DNA of 64,000 nt. Origin: Lepidurus packardi (Eukaryota; Arthropoda; Branchiopoda; Notostraca; Triopsidae). How positions within the stretch are numbered: position 1 is the first letter of the stretch; every line of letters starts with the position of its first letter. The notes below the pieces were generated by a model. That model was not told the origin of the DNA, searched no databases, and saw only the letters and a program-made list of their open reading frames with translations. The translations under genes were made by a program, and so were the position numbers. Of this stretch, positions 24,401-39,667 are shown piece after piece. The stretch lies in the NCBI GenBank assembly GCA_023053545.1, contig JAKZAN010000001.1:1012565-1076564 (forward strand), read 5' to 3'.

Positions 24401-26317
24401 AATTCGTTAATAACGTTATTATTTTAATTTATTCTTATTATTTTAGTTACTTATTCGGGTTTTCTTGATATATTTTCTTAATTATTATTATTTAATAAAT
24501 ATATAACCCCAAATAAAGCATATAGTACTTCTTCCCCGTTCACATTACAATTGCTGAGCTAAGAATCTGTCCTTTCTTTCCCCCCTTTCTTGTCCCGATC
24601 TCAAAATAGGATAAAAAAATTGAGTACGGAAGGAAACGGGTCTTTTCTTTGGGAGCGTGAGGGCGAAGTATGCTTAAAGGAAACTCGAGTTGAGTTGGTT
24701 GGTTTGGGGGGGAATTTCCACGAGAAGAAAAAGATGAAACGGGCACAGAGAGCACACACACATACACACAAGGCACGAGCCTCGGGAGTAGCTAATCAAT
24801 AATAGTGAGCTTTGACTTCTATCCCGTTCTTTTTGACAGTGGAGTCCTGGAGCTCCTTTTCACTATTATATATTCAGTTTTTCGCTAATCTATGTCTTCC
24901 GTACACGTTTACAGACCAATATGACCCCAAGTTTCATTTCTCTCTCTTTTTTTGTAAGTAATAGGGTGTGGTTCCTGGTTCTTAGGTGATTGAGAGCAGG
25001 TAGCAGCAAAATTGCCCGAAATGGTTTCTCTAAAAAGCCAAGAGTTTCGTCTTGCTCCGTTATCAGGACAGCTAATGAGTTATGGAGCTTGTTACTGTGA
25101 CGGCGGATTACAAAAGCCGAGATGAATGGGAGACATTAAGAAAGTTTGAGGGAGATTTCTAAATGAAGCTTGATTGCAAGAGGGATGAAAAGACTGGCTT
25201 TACTTGCGCTCTTCAGATCGTAGATAACCGCTATTAATAAGGCGACAAGCTCGTTTGGCTCCAACGGCGAGCACTTGACAGAATCCAAAAAGACAGACTA
25301 CAAAACGACAGAAAAAAGGGTTACCAAGAGCGACAAAACTCGAGAAAAGAAAAGGTGGTGCATAATAGGTTCCTGTTTCTATTTACGGAGCCGAGTGCAA
25401 CACGATGCGTTCCAAAAACTGACGTTACGTCTCTTTGTCACATATGATTTTCATTTTGTCCCAAACTCGAGAGGTACTTCGTCCAGGGTGAAGGGGAAAA
25501 AAAGGGATTGTAGTGATGAGTATATTATAGACAGCGAGGAGCCTAATAGGGTCTGACAGTGTGTGATTTGTCGCCGTTTCTTCGCCAAACTAGGGGAAGA
25601 AAAAGGGTTTTGGCATATCAAGATAGGAAGAACGTACGTGTCTCATTTTCTTCCCGCTGTTCGCTTCTACATCCTTTTTACCTTGCAGGTCTTTTTCCAA
25701 AACTGTCCCCTTTCCCCATGAATGGAACCATAAACTTCATCCAGGAGAAAAGTAGCGCTATAAAACAGTTATCTAAGCCTAAATAAATGTTCGCTGTCAC
25801 AATGGCTTGGCCTACTCCATTACTTGAGCTCAACAGCCCAATTTGAACCTACTAAAACACACCATTGGCTGCAGTTAAACGACGCAAAATTGAAAGACAT
25901 TAAACAACGAAAATGCAGGCTGCCTTGCCTGGGTTTACGGCCAGCCACGGCGAAGAATAGCGCTTCGCTCCATCATTAAAAACAAAGACTTGGCTCGTTT
26001 CCACGCGGTTAGTAAAGAAGAATTTGCGTACAGTTTTAACACACAATTACGAAGAAGAGCAGTACTTTACCTTGTTCACAGAGCTCACGCATGCAAAATT
26101 CACTAAAACTGGACAGAGAAATACACACACAAACTAAAAGACGCCATGTTAAGACTCTTTGTCAACACACGCCGTGTTATTTCCGAGAAAACTCCCTGAT
26201 GGCGACACCTACCAAGGCTTTGAAAAAAAATAAATCTTTATTCGATTTCGGCAACCCCATCTAACGTTGAATGGGAGCAACTTCTGGGCGATTTATAAAA
26301 CTGGAAATACAGGTGAA
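24401..26317. other. Unassigned stretch upstream of mRpL45
   Basis: No supported gene. Open frames at 25275-25556 and 25559-25786 (plus) lack splice logic or recognisable domains. The last few hundred bases must include the mRpL45 promoter, but I see no TATA box close to its start, as is common for housekeeping genes. Confidence 0.35.
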
Positions 26318-27697
26318 ATGGCCTTAATTTGTCGGTGTTTCTCGGCGTTAGCTCTCAATGTAATAGCATAACAGTACTGCTAATTAACTACTCATTATAA
26401 TACTTGAATTAGGGGTCTCGACCAGCGGCTGTTTTAGCTGTAGGACCAGCAATCCAGTTAGAGTTTTTAAGACATGGTACTGCTACCAACAAGCATTGGC
26501 ACCCCAAGTTCAAGAGGCTTCGTCGTCTAAAAGTATAATTTAATGACGTGGGCATGCTAATTGTCATAATTATGGTTTTGGAACAGGTCCAGAAGTTTGA
26601 TCTTCCGAATTTCAATGAAGAGAAGGAATCCAGGAAACTTAGTCCGGATGAAATCCGAGCCAAGATGAAAGAGAAGGGGATTATACCTCCCAGACCCTGG
26701 CTCGAAAAGCCGGTTTACATTAGCTGCACTGGCGGAGTGTTTGAAGGCTATGTTCCTCCCGAGGGAGATGGAAGAATCTCACCTATTTCACTCGACGTAA
26801 GTTTCCGAATCCAAAACTGTACATTTCCCCTTTCTCATGAATCGATTCTCAGGGTGCCAAGCAAAGTCTTGACTTCTTGAGCAAGAAAGGCAAATCTTAT
26901 TTGGCAATTCGGAAAGTACGTAACTTTGAGGACGACTTTGACCCCAAACAATTCGCTGAACAAGCCCAGGATGTCTACATCGCCTCCCATAAAGCTTTGG
27001 CAGAGTACGTCTTAATTTCAGACCACTATAAAGCAAGTTCCCTCACTTAAAAGCACCCTTCTTACTTAGGAAAGACAAACACAAGCTCCACGAGACCTGC
27101 ACCGAGAAAGCATACGCGGTACAAACTAGAACATTCATTATTAAGCGCAACATTAACACCTTTGTGCTTCACAGGATATGATTCCCAATACCAGACTCAC
27201 AACGATACGTTGGAACTTTATCAAGTCTTTGGAACCCCCACGTGTGGTTCACGCCAGATGCACCGATCTCATCAGCAAAGACAATCTCTATGGTCAAATT
27301 ACGATCCGTTTCCATACTCAGCAGGTAAATGAATCATAATACGAAAATATGTATAAAAAACAAAGCTTGTCCTCGGAATTGCAACTCGTTGACTCCTTAG
27401 ACTCTGGCTGTGTATGATCGATTTGGTCGTTTAATGCACGGCAGCGAAGTTGTAGCCAAGGACGTCCTCGAATATGTAGTTTTCGAGAAACATTTGGCCA
27501 ACGAATACGGCACGTGGCGCATCCACGACAAAATCATCCCCGAGTGGATGCCGCCCAAAGAGCCAGCCATGAAAACGTTCCAGTATACCGTGGACAAGCC
27601 AGAGGCCGTTGAAGCGCATTCTGATTCTACAGAGGTCTCACCCTTGTTGTCTGCCCCAGACAAATCCCCCAATGAACCCGCTTTAGCTACGGCATAA
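26318..27697 (+). CDS. mRpL45: Mitochondrial large-subunit ribosomal protein L45
   Basis: Seven exons read with consistent phases: 26318-26359, 26413-26532, 26587-26796, 26853-27004, 27070-27118, 27175-27324 and 27401-27697, giving 339 residues (vertebrate MRPL45 is about 306). Family marks are the N-terminal basic [13 protein letters not shown], then [17 protein letters not shown], and the Tim44-like C-domain with [20 protein letters not shown] followed by [20 protein letters not shown]. The product is a structural component near the exit tunnel of the mitochondrial 39S subunit, facing the inner membrane. The Ala/Leu-rich, Arg-containing first exon ([14 protein letters not shown]) suits a mitochondrial import signal. 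The extra length is a Ser/Glu/Pro-rich tail of about 35 residues after the conserved core. All introns are 44-76 bp. The next gene (DPP8/9) is tail-to-tail, 86 bp away. Confidence 0.95.
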
Positions 27698-27716
27698 TGT
27701 AAAGTAAAGTAGCGGC

Positions 27717-27722
27717 AATAAA
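27717..27722 (+). terminator. Poly(A) signal AATAAA of mRpL45
   Basis: A canonical AATAAA lies 20 bp after the mRpL45 stop and about 62 bp before the stop codon of the oppositely oriented DPP8/9 gene. The two transcripts' 3' ends therefore meet or overlap here. Confidence 0.7.
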
Positions 27723-27783
27723 CGGAGTCTTTAGCAATCTTTCGTACACGTCGAATTCATGACGCAAGTCCCATCACACACAA

Positions 27784-31437
<3,654 letters not shown>

Positions 31438-32547
31438 CTGCAAATTCTGCCAAGTTTGTTTTGGGTATATTTTGGGTCAGGAGTTCTTTTTATCAAGCAG
31501 GAAATGCAACACAACACTACGGACACCGGACAGCCGCGCTTGAAGCGCTTTTGTTTTGGAGCGGCCAGTTTGACAGTCAGTGAGGTATGGAGGAGGAGCT
31601 CGTAATTTCCATGTTTCTTATTCCTTATAACTCTTATTCTTACTCTGTTTCTCATTCCTTATAACTCTTAATCCTTATAATTCTTATTATTATTTCCTAT
31701 TCCTTATCTTATTACTTAAATACATGATAACAAGAAAAATTACACATTTTATCTGAAAGCAAAACGCACGATTCTCTTATATTAATTAAGAATTATAGAT
31801 TGATTTATGGGTATTTCTATTTGTGTATTTCTACACAGAAAGCACTGCGCGAATGCTAAATATATCAGCGTCCATCTAAACTGTACCCTTGTATTGTAAC
31901 ATTAGTGCGTAATTGGATATTATTCCAAACCGCAATAACTGCCTATAATCAGAGATCCGGTAATTTGAAACTTTGACAACTCGAAGCCTTGCAAATCAAC
32001 TTAAAATTGAAGATATAGAGGGAAGAAAGCGAGGAACTAGTCTCAGTTAATTCTTTCTTAGTAGAAATCGAGAATAGGTGTTAATCTAATCTAATGTAAA
32101 ATTCCCTCCACACATAAATCTGTAAAACCCATATCCGGGTGGAAATCTCAAAGTATACTCATCATTTTAGAAACGATGAGTAGAATATCTGTAAAAAAAA
32201 ATTTCGTTCATCTGAAAATTCTACAGTTAATAGCAATATATGTTATCCGTTTCCTGGCACGCATCACGGAGGGTTTATCGCTAATGTACATCTTTTAGGC
32301 GTTATTTTTAGTCTCGTAAATGATACCATGAGATACACTGGATTTAACAATGAACTCAACGGAACTTGAGATTTTCCCATATTTGCGTATCTAATCTGTG
32401 GAAGGTTAGGTTAAGTTAGGTGCCCTTTGTACTAGTTTTCGCAAGATAAAGATATGTATCGATAAAACACATTGTCTGTATATATATGACAAGAGACAAG
32501 GTGAGAGATATGCGATTGTCATAATTTTGGAGCGGTAGTAAACCATA
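31438..32547. promoter_or_regulatory. Divergent intergenic region between DPP8/9 and FAAH copy 1
   Basis: About 1.1 kb separates the start codons of two oppositely oriented genes, so it must contain both promoters. A TATATATA string lies at about 32480. The rest is AT-rich with TCCTTATAACTCTTA-type short repeats (31620-31720). A TTAGG-like run (GGTTAGGTTAAGTTAGG) lies near 32404. No motif could be firmly assigned. Confidence 0.35.
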
Positions 32548-35034
32548 ATGTTTGGTCCTGGAATAGTCGAAGTATTAGGACAGATTACTTGGTATCTTTT
32601 ACTTGCATTGGGCATTAGACAGTTTCTCTCATTTGCTACCAACAAGAAAAAAGAGGTAATTCGATCTTCCACATTTCTTCCGTTAATTTCCAAACATTCT
32701 GTGATTGGTTTGGTTCCGTAACACATTTCTTCCGTTAATTTCCAAACATTCTGTGATTGGTTTGGTTCCGTAGGCGGAGCTTCAGAATCTCGTTAAGAGG
32801 AAAAGGTATGATGTGTCTCAAAAGACCGAATTGTTGGAAGCGAGATTGCTGGCTGGTGGACAACTCCTTACACCTGCAAGACAAGTTATTTTAAATCTTC
32901 CGGTTTTGGATTTGATAGCTGCCCTGCAGAAAAAGCAATACACCGCTTTAGAAGTTCTTCAAGCGTATCAGGCCAAGGTTGGTAGTAAGAAGAATTTCCC
33001 TAGCCATGAACTAACCGACATATCCATGTGACAGGCACTTGAGGTGACCAAAGAACTTAATTGTATCACTGAATTCGTAGTCGAAGCTGAAGAATGGGCC
33101 AAAGCGTTAGACGCTTCGGACAAAATTCAAGGTCCGCTTCATGGATTACCCTTCAGCGTCAAAGACATTTCAGGTCTCAAGGGCTACGACTGCACAAAAG
33201 GACTGGCCAAATTTCTGTTCAAGCCTGTAGAACACGATTCTGCTATGGTTCTAGCCCTAAAAAGCTTGGGAGCTGTCCCGTTTTGTAGGACTAACGTACC
33301 CCAAGCAGGGATCAGGTACAACGTCTTCTAAATTTGAACTTTTGAAAGTCAATTTCAAGTCACAACTTAAAGGTATTCCTATTGATAGTTCCGGCTGTTC
33401 AAATACAGTCTGGGGTGAGACGAAGAACCCTGTCTTGAAAAACCGGGTACCGGGAGGGTCCAGTGGTGGTGAAGTAGCGTTGATTGCTTCCGGCGGTTCG
33501 CCGTTCGGAATTGGAAGCGACATCGGCGGGAGTTTACGGGCACCGGCCCACTTTTCTGGCGTAGCAGCAATGAAATGTACTGCGAATCGCTTGAGGTAAT
33601 TCCTTGGAGAAAACGAACAACAATGAGATTTGGAACTTGTCTAGTATGAAGAATTACATAGATTTTGAACTTGTCTAGTATGAAGAATTACAAAGGCGCC
33701 ATACCGGGAGTAATTGGAAGTAATTTCATCAGTCATCCGATACTACTTTAGTTTGCTAACATGTTCCGGAAATTTGTAGTTGCGTCTGTGGCGGGGGTTA
33801 TGGCCAAAGATGTGAAAACCTTGACGTTGATCAACAAATTGTTGCTGGAAAAGGCATATTTGGCAAAGTATGATCGCAACATATCTCCTCTTCCATGGCG
33901 GGAAGAGGTATGTGCTGAAGATCGGGTTTAATTATAACACAATCTTAATGTTTATCGTCGTGTTAGAAGTTTAACATCCATCGCAAGTTACGCATTGGCT
34001 ATTATGACGACGACGGTTATTTTCCCTCAACTCCTGGCGTTCGTCGCGCAGTTCTAGAAGCCAAAAACGCACTAGAAGCGCAGGGCCATGAGCTAGTACC
34101 TTTCACCATTCCTTTTCCTTCCGCCAAAGCTATGGAAGGTTTTCTCAGCATCTTGAATGCGGATCAGTGCAAGCAATTTTTGGATGTATTGTGAGTCCCG
34201 CAATTATAACTTTCTTTTTTTCTTTTAACCTAAAGCTGTGATTAAAGTCTTTCTAATCTCCAAATAGAAAACATGAGAAACTGGATCCGCTATTGAAATC
34301 CACCATGATCAGCGCTAGATTCCCCCACGTTTTGCGACCTCTAGTGTCTGCGTTACTCTCCCCGTTCTCGAGGGTTATTCCGAGCATTTTGGAAAGTAAT
34401 CTTCTAAGCAAAGATTTGTTGTAATGTGCGCACTTTGACTAATATCCGATTTTTCGATTATTAGGCACCGGCGGAGCGCGTACCAAGTACTCCTACCAGT
34501 TATGGGAGACTCTCTTAGAGCGAGATATGCTCTTGAAAAAGTTCATGGATTACTTCGAGACATTAAGCCTGGATTTATGTATCGGACCTGCGTTTGCTAG
34601 TCCAGCACCCTTATCACCTGACATTGGACAATTATTCGGTAATGCTTTTAAATTGTACTATTATCCCATCAAAGCTTCACTTTACACTCGTTGTTCTTTT
34701 TTTTAGGTGCTGGCAGCTACAGTATTACTTACAACTATTTGAATTTGCCTGCCGGAGTCGTGAGTGTCACTTGCGAAAACGATGAAGATCAAGCAAAACT
34801 TGCCCAGTATCCACGAACAGATTTGGCTTGTAAGCTGATGGCTAAGGTAAACTATCTTAAGTCGTTTAAATTCTCAATGTATTTAAATTTTTTTTTTTTT
34901 TTGGCAATGTTTAGACCACCGAAGGAGCTCAAGGTGCTCCGTTAGGAGTGCAAGTCGTTGGAATGCCTTGGGAAGACGAACTCGTTTTGGCCGGCATGAA
35001 TATCCTAGAAGAAGCTTTGCAGAAATCCGCGTAA
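32548..35034 (+). CDS. FAAH: Fatty-acid amide hydrolase, copy 1
   Basis: Eleven exons: 32548-32655, 32774-32977, 33035-33315, 33389-33595, 33679-33719, 33780-33907, 33967-34190, 34268-34395, 34465-34638, 34707-34846 and 34915-35034, giving 584 residues (rat FAAH is 579). The protein is an amidase-signature hydrolase that cleaves fatty-acid amides such as anandamide. The Ser-Ser-Lys triad is intact: Lys147 in LPFSVKD, Ser222 in PGGSSGGE and nucleophile Ser246 in SDIGGSLR, each offset by 5 from rat K142/S217/S241. The first exon encodes a hydrophobic N-terminal anchor ([15 protein letters not shown]), as in FAAH1-type membrane enzymes. Exon 5 is preceded by a duplicated acceptor whose upstream copy would lead to a stop. 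Exon lengths are identical to copy 2 at 39668-42082. Confidence 0.95.
32671..32772. repeat. 50-bp tandem duplication at the FAAH copy 1 intron 1 acceptor
   Basis: Two identical 50-bp copies (32671-32720 and 32723-32772), starting ACATTTCTTCCGTTAATTTC, lie end to end. The second runs into the functional acceptor CCGTAG|GCGG, while the first reads CCGTAAC and lacks the AG. Identity between copies implies a recent event. Confidence 0.9.
33627..33692 (+). repeat. Tandem duplication spanning the exon 5 acceptor of FAAH copy 1
   Basis: A 32-bp unit (GATTTGGAACTTGTCTAGTA...) is present at 33627-33658 and 33661-33692 with one difference. Each copy includes an acceptor CTAG and the first codons of exon 5 (SMKNY). 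Only the downstream copy continues in frame; use of the upstream acceptor would reach a stop after about ten codons. Confidence 0.9.
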
Positions 35035-35144
35035 ACATTAGCAATTCTTTCTTTGCATCTATGAATCGTTTTGATGAAAGTAAATTCTCGCTATTGTACA
35101 TCAAAGTTGTTGAAACGGTTAGTTCTCTCATGAATTTCACGGAA

Positions 35145-35150
35145 AATAAA
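35145..35150 (+). terminator. Poly(A) signal AATAAA of FAAH copy 1
   Basis: A canonical AATAAA about 110 bp after the stop codon of FAAH copy 1. Confidence 0.65.
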
Positions 35151-35503
35151 AGCTTGCTTTGTTTTCACATGCAGTCACTATTATCAGCTCAAAACGTCAA
35201 GCGTACATTCAAGGCTATTTAGCTCGTTAGAGTGGTGATAAACATTGTCATTACTTATCTTAGGAAGGGTTTTTTATATCACGAAAGTCTGATGTTCATA
35301 TTGAAGTGGATATAAGAGATCATTCATACTAGTGAGGGAAAACCCTCAGCCCTTAAGATTCAATTATCTAATCTCGTGACTGTTTAAGCACACCCTTCTA
35401 TAGTCGTGTAGCGACTTTGGGCTCAAAATATCTTTGAGTAGACACAGGCTTGTCCAAGATGTTGCGATAAAAGGTTTAGAGAAACCTTGTAACAACTTTT
35501 TGA

Positions 35504-35569
35504 TTTTTTTTTGTCCAAGACACTGTACAAGGACGTACGTCCTTGTGCAGTGTCTTGGACAAAAAAAAA
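35504..35569. repeat. Inverted repeat, 33-bp arms, no spacer
   Basis: The centre is GGACGT|ACGTCC. The arms (TTGTCCAAGACACTG... and its complement) pair over 33 bp with a single mismatch, ending in T-run and A-run. With no loop it would extrude as a cruciform or form a long RNA hairpin. Confidence 0.9.
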
Positions 35570-35590
35570 ATTTGTAATCATTGATCTAAC

Positions 35591-35658
35591 ACTATAATCA
35601 GTGTCTGTTAGACCTATGTGAAACGTTTCACATAGGTCTAACAGACACTGATTATAGT
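35591..35658. repeat. Perfect 68-bp palindrome
   Basis: The left arm ACTATAATCAGTGTCTGTTA... is the exact reverse complement of the right arm over 34 bp, with centre AAAC|GTTT and no spacer. It lies 21 bp from the preceding inverted repeat, with unrelated sequence. Confidence 0.95.
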
Positions 35659-35989
35659 TCTGCTTTCGTCATTTGACATCTAAGCACAAACGATTTTTAA
35701 ATTTATAGTAACAGAACGAAAACTAGTTACTATTTTCTCCTTTCATACTAGAGATTTTCTACATCTTATAACCTGTTTACACGGCTAGGCTAAAAGAGCT
35801 TCTTGGATTTGATTTCAGATGTAGCGTCTCGGATCGCAATCTTTAGAAATTTTGCGGCAATCCTTGCGTTTGCAAACAAGGCGTGCGGGCCATAGTCATA
35901 GCCCACACAATTTCCGTAATATAAGTCTACTTAAGCACTAAAATGAACAACTCTAAAAATCATATTCTTACACTGTCATTATTTGTTAC

Positions 35990-36295
35990 TAATTATGTAT
36001 TTTGGCCGACGATGATGTCGTTCATTGAATTACTGTCTAAATCCAAACAAAATTCATAAATCATAAAATTCATAAATCAAATTCATAAAATACTAATTAT
36101 GTACGATGATGTCGTTCATTGAATTACTGTCAAAATGGACGTCTTCCAAACAAAATTCATAAATCATAAAATTCATAAAATACTAATTATGTATTTTGCC
36201 CGACGATGATGTCGGGCAAAATGACTTTCTAATTGAATGACTTTCTAATTGATTGAATTACTGTCTAAAAGGACGTGTTCCAAACAAAATTCATA
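35990..36295. repeat. Degenerate tandem repeats between FAAH copy 1 and the Ig-domain gene
   Basis: Blocks with ACTAATTATGTATTTTG, CGATGATGTCGTTCATTGAA, TTACTGTC and CAAACAAAATTCATAAATCA occur about three times (near 35990, 36090 and 36180), with rearranged order and internal deletions. Confidence 0.75.
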
Positions 36296-36557
36296 ACGTT
36301 TTCCATCTTTTCGGTATTCTTATCCTTTACATTAGGACGATTTGACAATGTTTCTTTCTGAAAAAAAAAATGCAAATCGTGAACACTAGCACATAGTTTA
36401 CCGGGTAACCCCAATGTGAAAACAGGATGTTACCATATGATTTCCATAGTGCGGTAAATCTGATCCTAATCAATTGTTGTGGTTTGTTACGAAGTTTCTC
36501 CTTTAGGCAGGATAGCGAATCGTCACAGCAATCCTTAGGAAGTTTCGTTGGGTGAAC

Positions 36558-38385
36558 ATGGAGCGTTTAAGTATGTTTAAGATTTGGGTGACAGCAATGA
36601 TCTTAATATGTAGCTCTTCATTCGGTAAGTCATCAAAGAAACTGTTCATTAGTCTGTTCCAAAAATGGAGATTTTCCCCCAAATTAGAAGCTATTTAAAC
36701 GAATTTATTCTGAACACAAATTGAATCTTTATTTTGTTTTTAGTGCAAATGCAGTCTACTGTTAGTCGCCCCCCTCGCATTATCCCATCTCCGCCCCATG
36801 AAGGAATCGTCGTTAAGAGCGATTCGACCATTTCGTTGAGATGTGAAGGCCAAAAGCCGGTGGTATGGAACCATTCCTTTTCCGAACATGTAAGTTGGCA
36901 CTCTAAAGTTCTTACGCTAGTATAACGCAACATGTGTGTCTAGTTTGATCATAATGAAGACTATGAAAGTGATCACGACATACTTCAACGCTGGAAAGTT
37001 ACAAATACGCAAGTTAGGAACAGCAAGTATCCCTTCGTGGCATTACTGGAAGTGGCCAAAGCCAGCTATAAAGATACAGGATACTTCTATTGCCTACATA
37101 ATGGCACAATTGATTCTGACGATTTCGATAACGTGGTCAAAGTCTACGTGTACGTCAAATGTAAGTTGTAATCCTATCGAAAATCCTAACCGAAGCCTAA
37201 GTTTGGATTTACTTAAACAGCAAGCACTTATTTACTAACGGAGGAGGATGAAGGTCATACCTTTATTTCGGGTCATCAATCCATGCCGATTGTACTACCT
37301 TGTAGGCCAACAAGTCCAGATATCACCGTCATGCTATTCAAAGAAGACGTCCAGGTATTTACTGGTTGCATTGTCTCGAACGTGGTTCCTTTTCGCTCCT
37401 TCCTTATTATTGTTCCAGTAAAATAACGTATCTGTGGATTGACAGTTGTATCCACCTATCGACGAGAGCACGGATGCAACAGAATGGAAGTTCAATCCGC
37501 ATATTGGGTTTACCATAGACAGTGCTACCATCAGTTCTCACTCCGGAAACTATGAATGCAGAGCAAAGGCGCCTGATGACAATGGTGATCACCATTTGAA
37601 ATTAATCGTGCAAATACAATGTGAGATATTTTCTTTCCCGGTTTTTAACGCACACACCAGATAGTTCGCCGTCTTCAAATAATCGTAATTTACAAGTTGT
37701 TCTTTCTATTTAGACCAACAGATTGCTGGTTTTCCTCAACCAGTTATTTTTGGTCCTAATGATGTCACGATTGGAGGTAACCTTACACTGGAATGCACCA
37801 TTACTTTCAGTATTGGTATTCTTGCGCGACTAGAATGGACTAAAGTAATGGCAACTGATAGGAAAGTAATATAATATTTTCTTTTTCTTACGTATGGAAG
37901 ACAAATTACAAATTGAACGTTTCTGAGTAGGGAAATCGATACACTGAACAAAAGTCGTTTAAAAGTCTGAGCTCTGACCAGAAGGAATCAGCCATTAAGA
38001 TTATAATCCAAGGAGTGAGCAAATCGGACGAAGGCGAGTACAGCTGCAGAGCCTTTGATGATAAGAACAATAGAATGACCTCAAAATTCGTCAAAGTTCA
38101 TGGTAATTCTTAGTGAAAGTCGATTAAAATTCAATTCTCTCACCGTTATCTTTGCGGAAGAACTTCCTTAAATGTCTCTTGACATGTTTCTCAGCTACAT
38201 AAAATGTATTTCTAATAGAGATGACGAGCCCCACGAAAATTATCTCTACAACCACGCTAATACCTTCTACGGACATGTGTGAAGGCCCGCAATGCAACGA
38301 CGAGAGCAATTCAACTGGTCAATTGAAATCTATAATGTTAAACACCATTATTATTGTACTTTTAACTACTTTCCTACGATATTAA
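36558..38385 (+). CDS. Three-Ig-domain, VEGFR/PDGFR-ectodomain-like protein with GPI-type tail
   Basis: Eight exons: 36558-36624, 36744-36889, 36944-37160, 37221-37354, 37446-37620, 37714-37865, 37931-38102 and 38219-38385, giving 409 residues. Residues 1-22 form a signal peptide (KIWVTAMILICSSSFG). Three Ig domains follow with Cys pairs 56/121, 171/226 and 274/336 and DTGYFYC- and DEGEYSC-type motifs. Order and local wording resemble D1-D3 of VEGF-type receptors: LRCEGQKPVVW, then VVKVYVYVK, WKF..HIGFTI and a last domain ending SKFVKVH. These compare with the known RC.GQ..L.W, YVYVQ, W.SKKGFTI and TFVRVH patterns. A Thr/Ser-rich stalk follows, and the frame ends with a hydrophobic stretch (LNTIIIVLLTTFLRY). 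There is no cytoplasmic part or kinase, so a GPI-anchored or very short-tailed form is likely. N-glycosylation sites include NHS65, NGT124 and NLT269. Introns between domains are phase 1. A secreted or tethered ligand trap is inferred. Confidence 0.75.
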
Positions 38386-39667
38386 CAGAAATATTAATAT
38401 ATTTGATCGATTTCCTGTATAATTCGGTTGAAATTATCTTACATTACACACCTTTTTACCTTTACAATCTTTTTTACCTTTACAATCTTGTCACGGCTAT
38501 TTTCGCATTACTTGCTTTTCCCACGCATTGCTTTGCTTTATTGTAATGCCAGAGGATCCATCCGCACGTCTACCGGATTACGCGCAATACCAAGCTACAG
38601 GATCCCCTGGAACAAGTATTGTTGCATGCTAGTTGAGTTAGTCGGTCTAGGGAAGCCAAGAGTCATAGAGTACAGTTTGTGATTGTCTTAGTCCCCTGTT
38701 TTATGTACTATTAGTCCCCTTATAGCTTCACCCTTGTTTGTATCCAAATACAATTCTATAAATCCACCTTTCCTCGAACATTACTCCTAATTCCTTACCA
38801 GAATTGATGCCCTGCAGGAATTGGGCGTGACAATGTAACTTGCTTTGAAGGGAAATAAATCGAATTAAAATAGAATGAAAAAATCAAAAAGTGCAGTAAC
38901 AAAATGCACTAAAGTTATACCACGCATGTCACCTCTCAGCTGCAAATGCAGAGGAAGTATTGTCACGCTATTTTTTTCACGAAGAATACAAAAATATATG
39001 AACCGGGTTCTTGTAAGTCGATGTAAAATTATCTCTACAACCACGCTAATATCTTCTACGGACATGTGTCTCTTAATTGGATCTACCTACTTAAGCGTGC
39101 TGTATTCTTGTTTGAAATCTTGTTCCCATTTAAGTAAGGATCAAATGCAAAGCCATGTTTGAACTATTTAGTCCGTCGTGGGATTCGAGAGCAGGTATAT
39201 TTGATTTAAACGTATAAGCGCGGTCAAACTCCCGAAGGACGAAACTTGATTTTCATTGGTCTTCCGTAGACAATGTGACGACGGGAACAACACAGCCGCG
39301 CCTATACTGATGTAAATAATAACAGGTTCAGTTTGAACCACGCTATCCAAATCATTTGTGAAACTTACGGCAACAGGTACGTTACATTAGAAGAGAATCC
39401 TGGTTATCTAAAACACTAATCCTCCGTTATGGTAGCTCACTTATTCCAGGACGAAAAATACACCACGCCTCCTTTGTGGTGAACTAACTTTCCATTGCAA
39501 TATAAAAAATAGTCTTTTAAACCAAAGGCTCTCCCGTCTTTAAAACAATAATTCAGGTACTTCATACTCGTTCTTAATGTAATCAAAATTTACTAGCAAA
39601 TTATAATAAGTGACCTTCTGTTATGTTTGTAGGATTTCAGTCCATTCATTGAACAAACAAGTGAAAG
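38386..39667. other. Intergenic region between the Ig gene and FAAH copy 2
   Basis: Apart from the terminal-exon fragment at 39020-39085, no gene or repeat was found. A TTTACCTTTACAATCTT duplication lies at 38454-38490. The FAAH copy 2 promoter must lie near the right end. Confidence 0.4.
39020..39085 (+). pseudogene. Partial copy of the Ig gene's terminal exon
   Basis: A segment reading AAAATTATCTCTACAACCAC followed by GCTAATATCTTCTACGGACA matches the stalk-coding start of exon 8 (from about 38238) with one difference over about 45 bp. The downstream part differs (CTCTTAATTGG). It could be a decayed exon copy or an alternative last exon; no matching acceptor is evident. Confidence 0.6.

Noticed and set aside
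32402-32420. GGTTAGGTTAAGTTAGG as a telomere remnant
   Set aside because: Only three irregular units; too short to distinguish from chance in AT-rich DNA.
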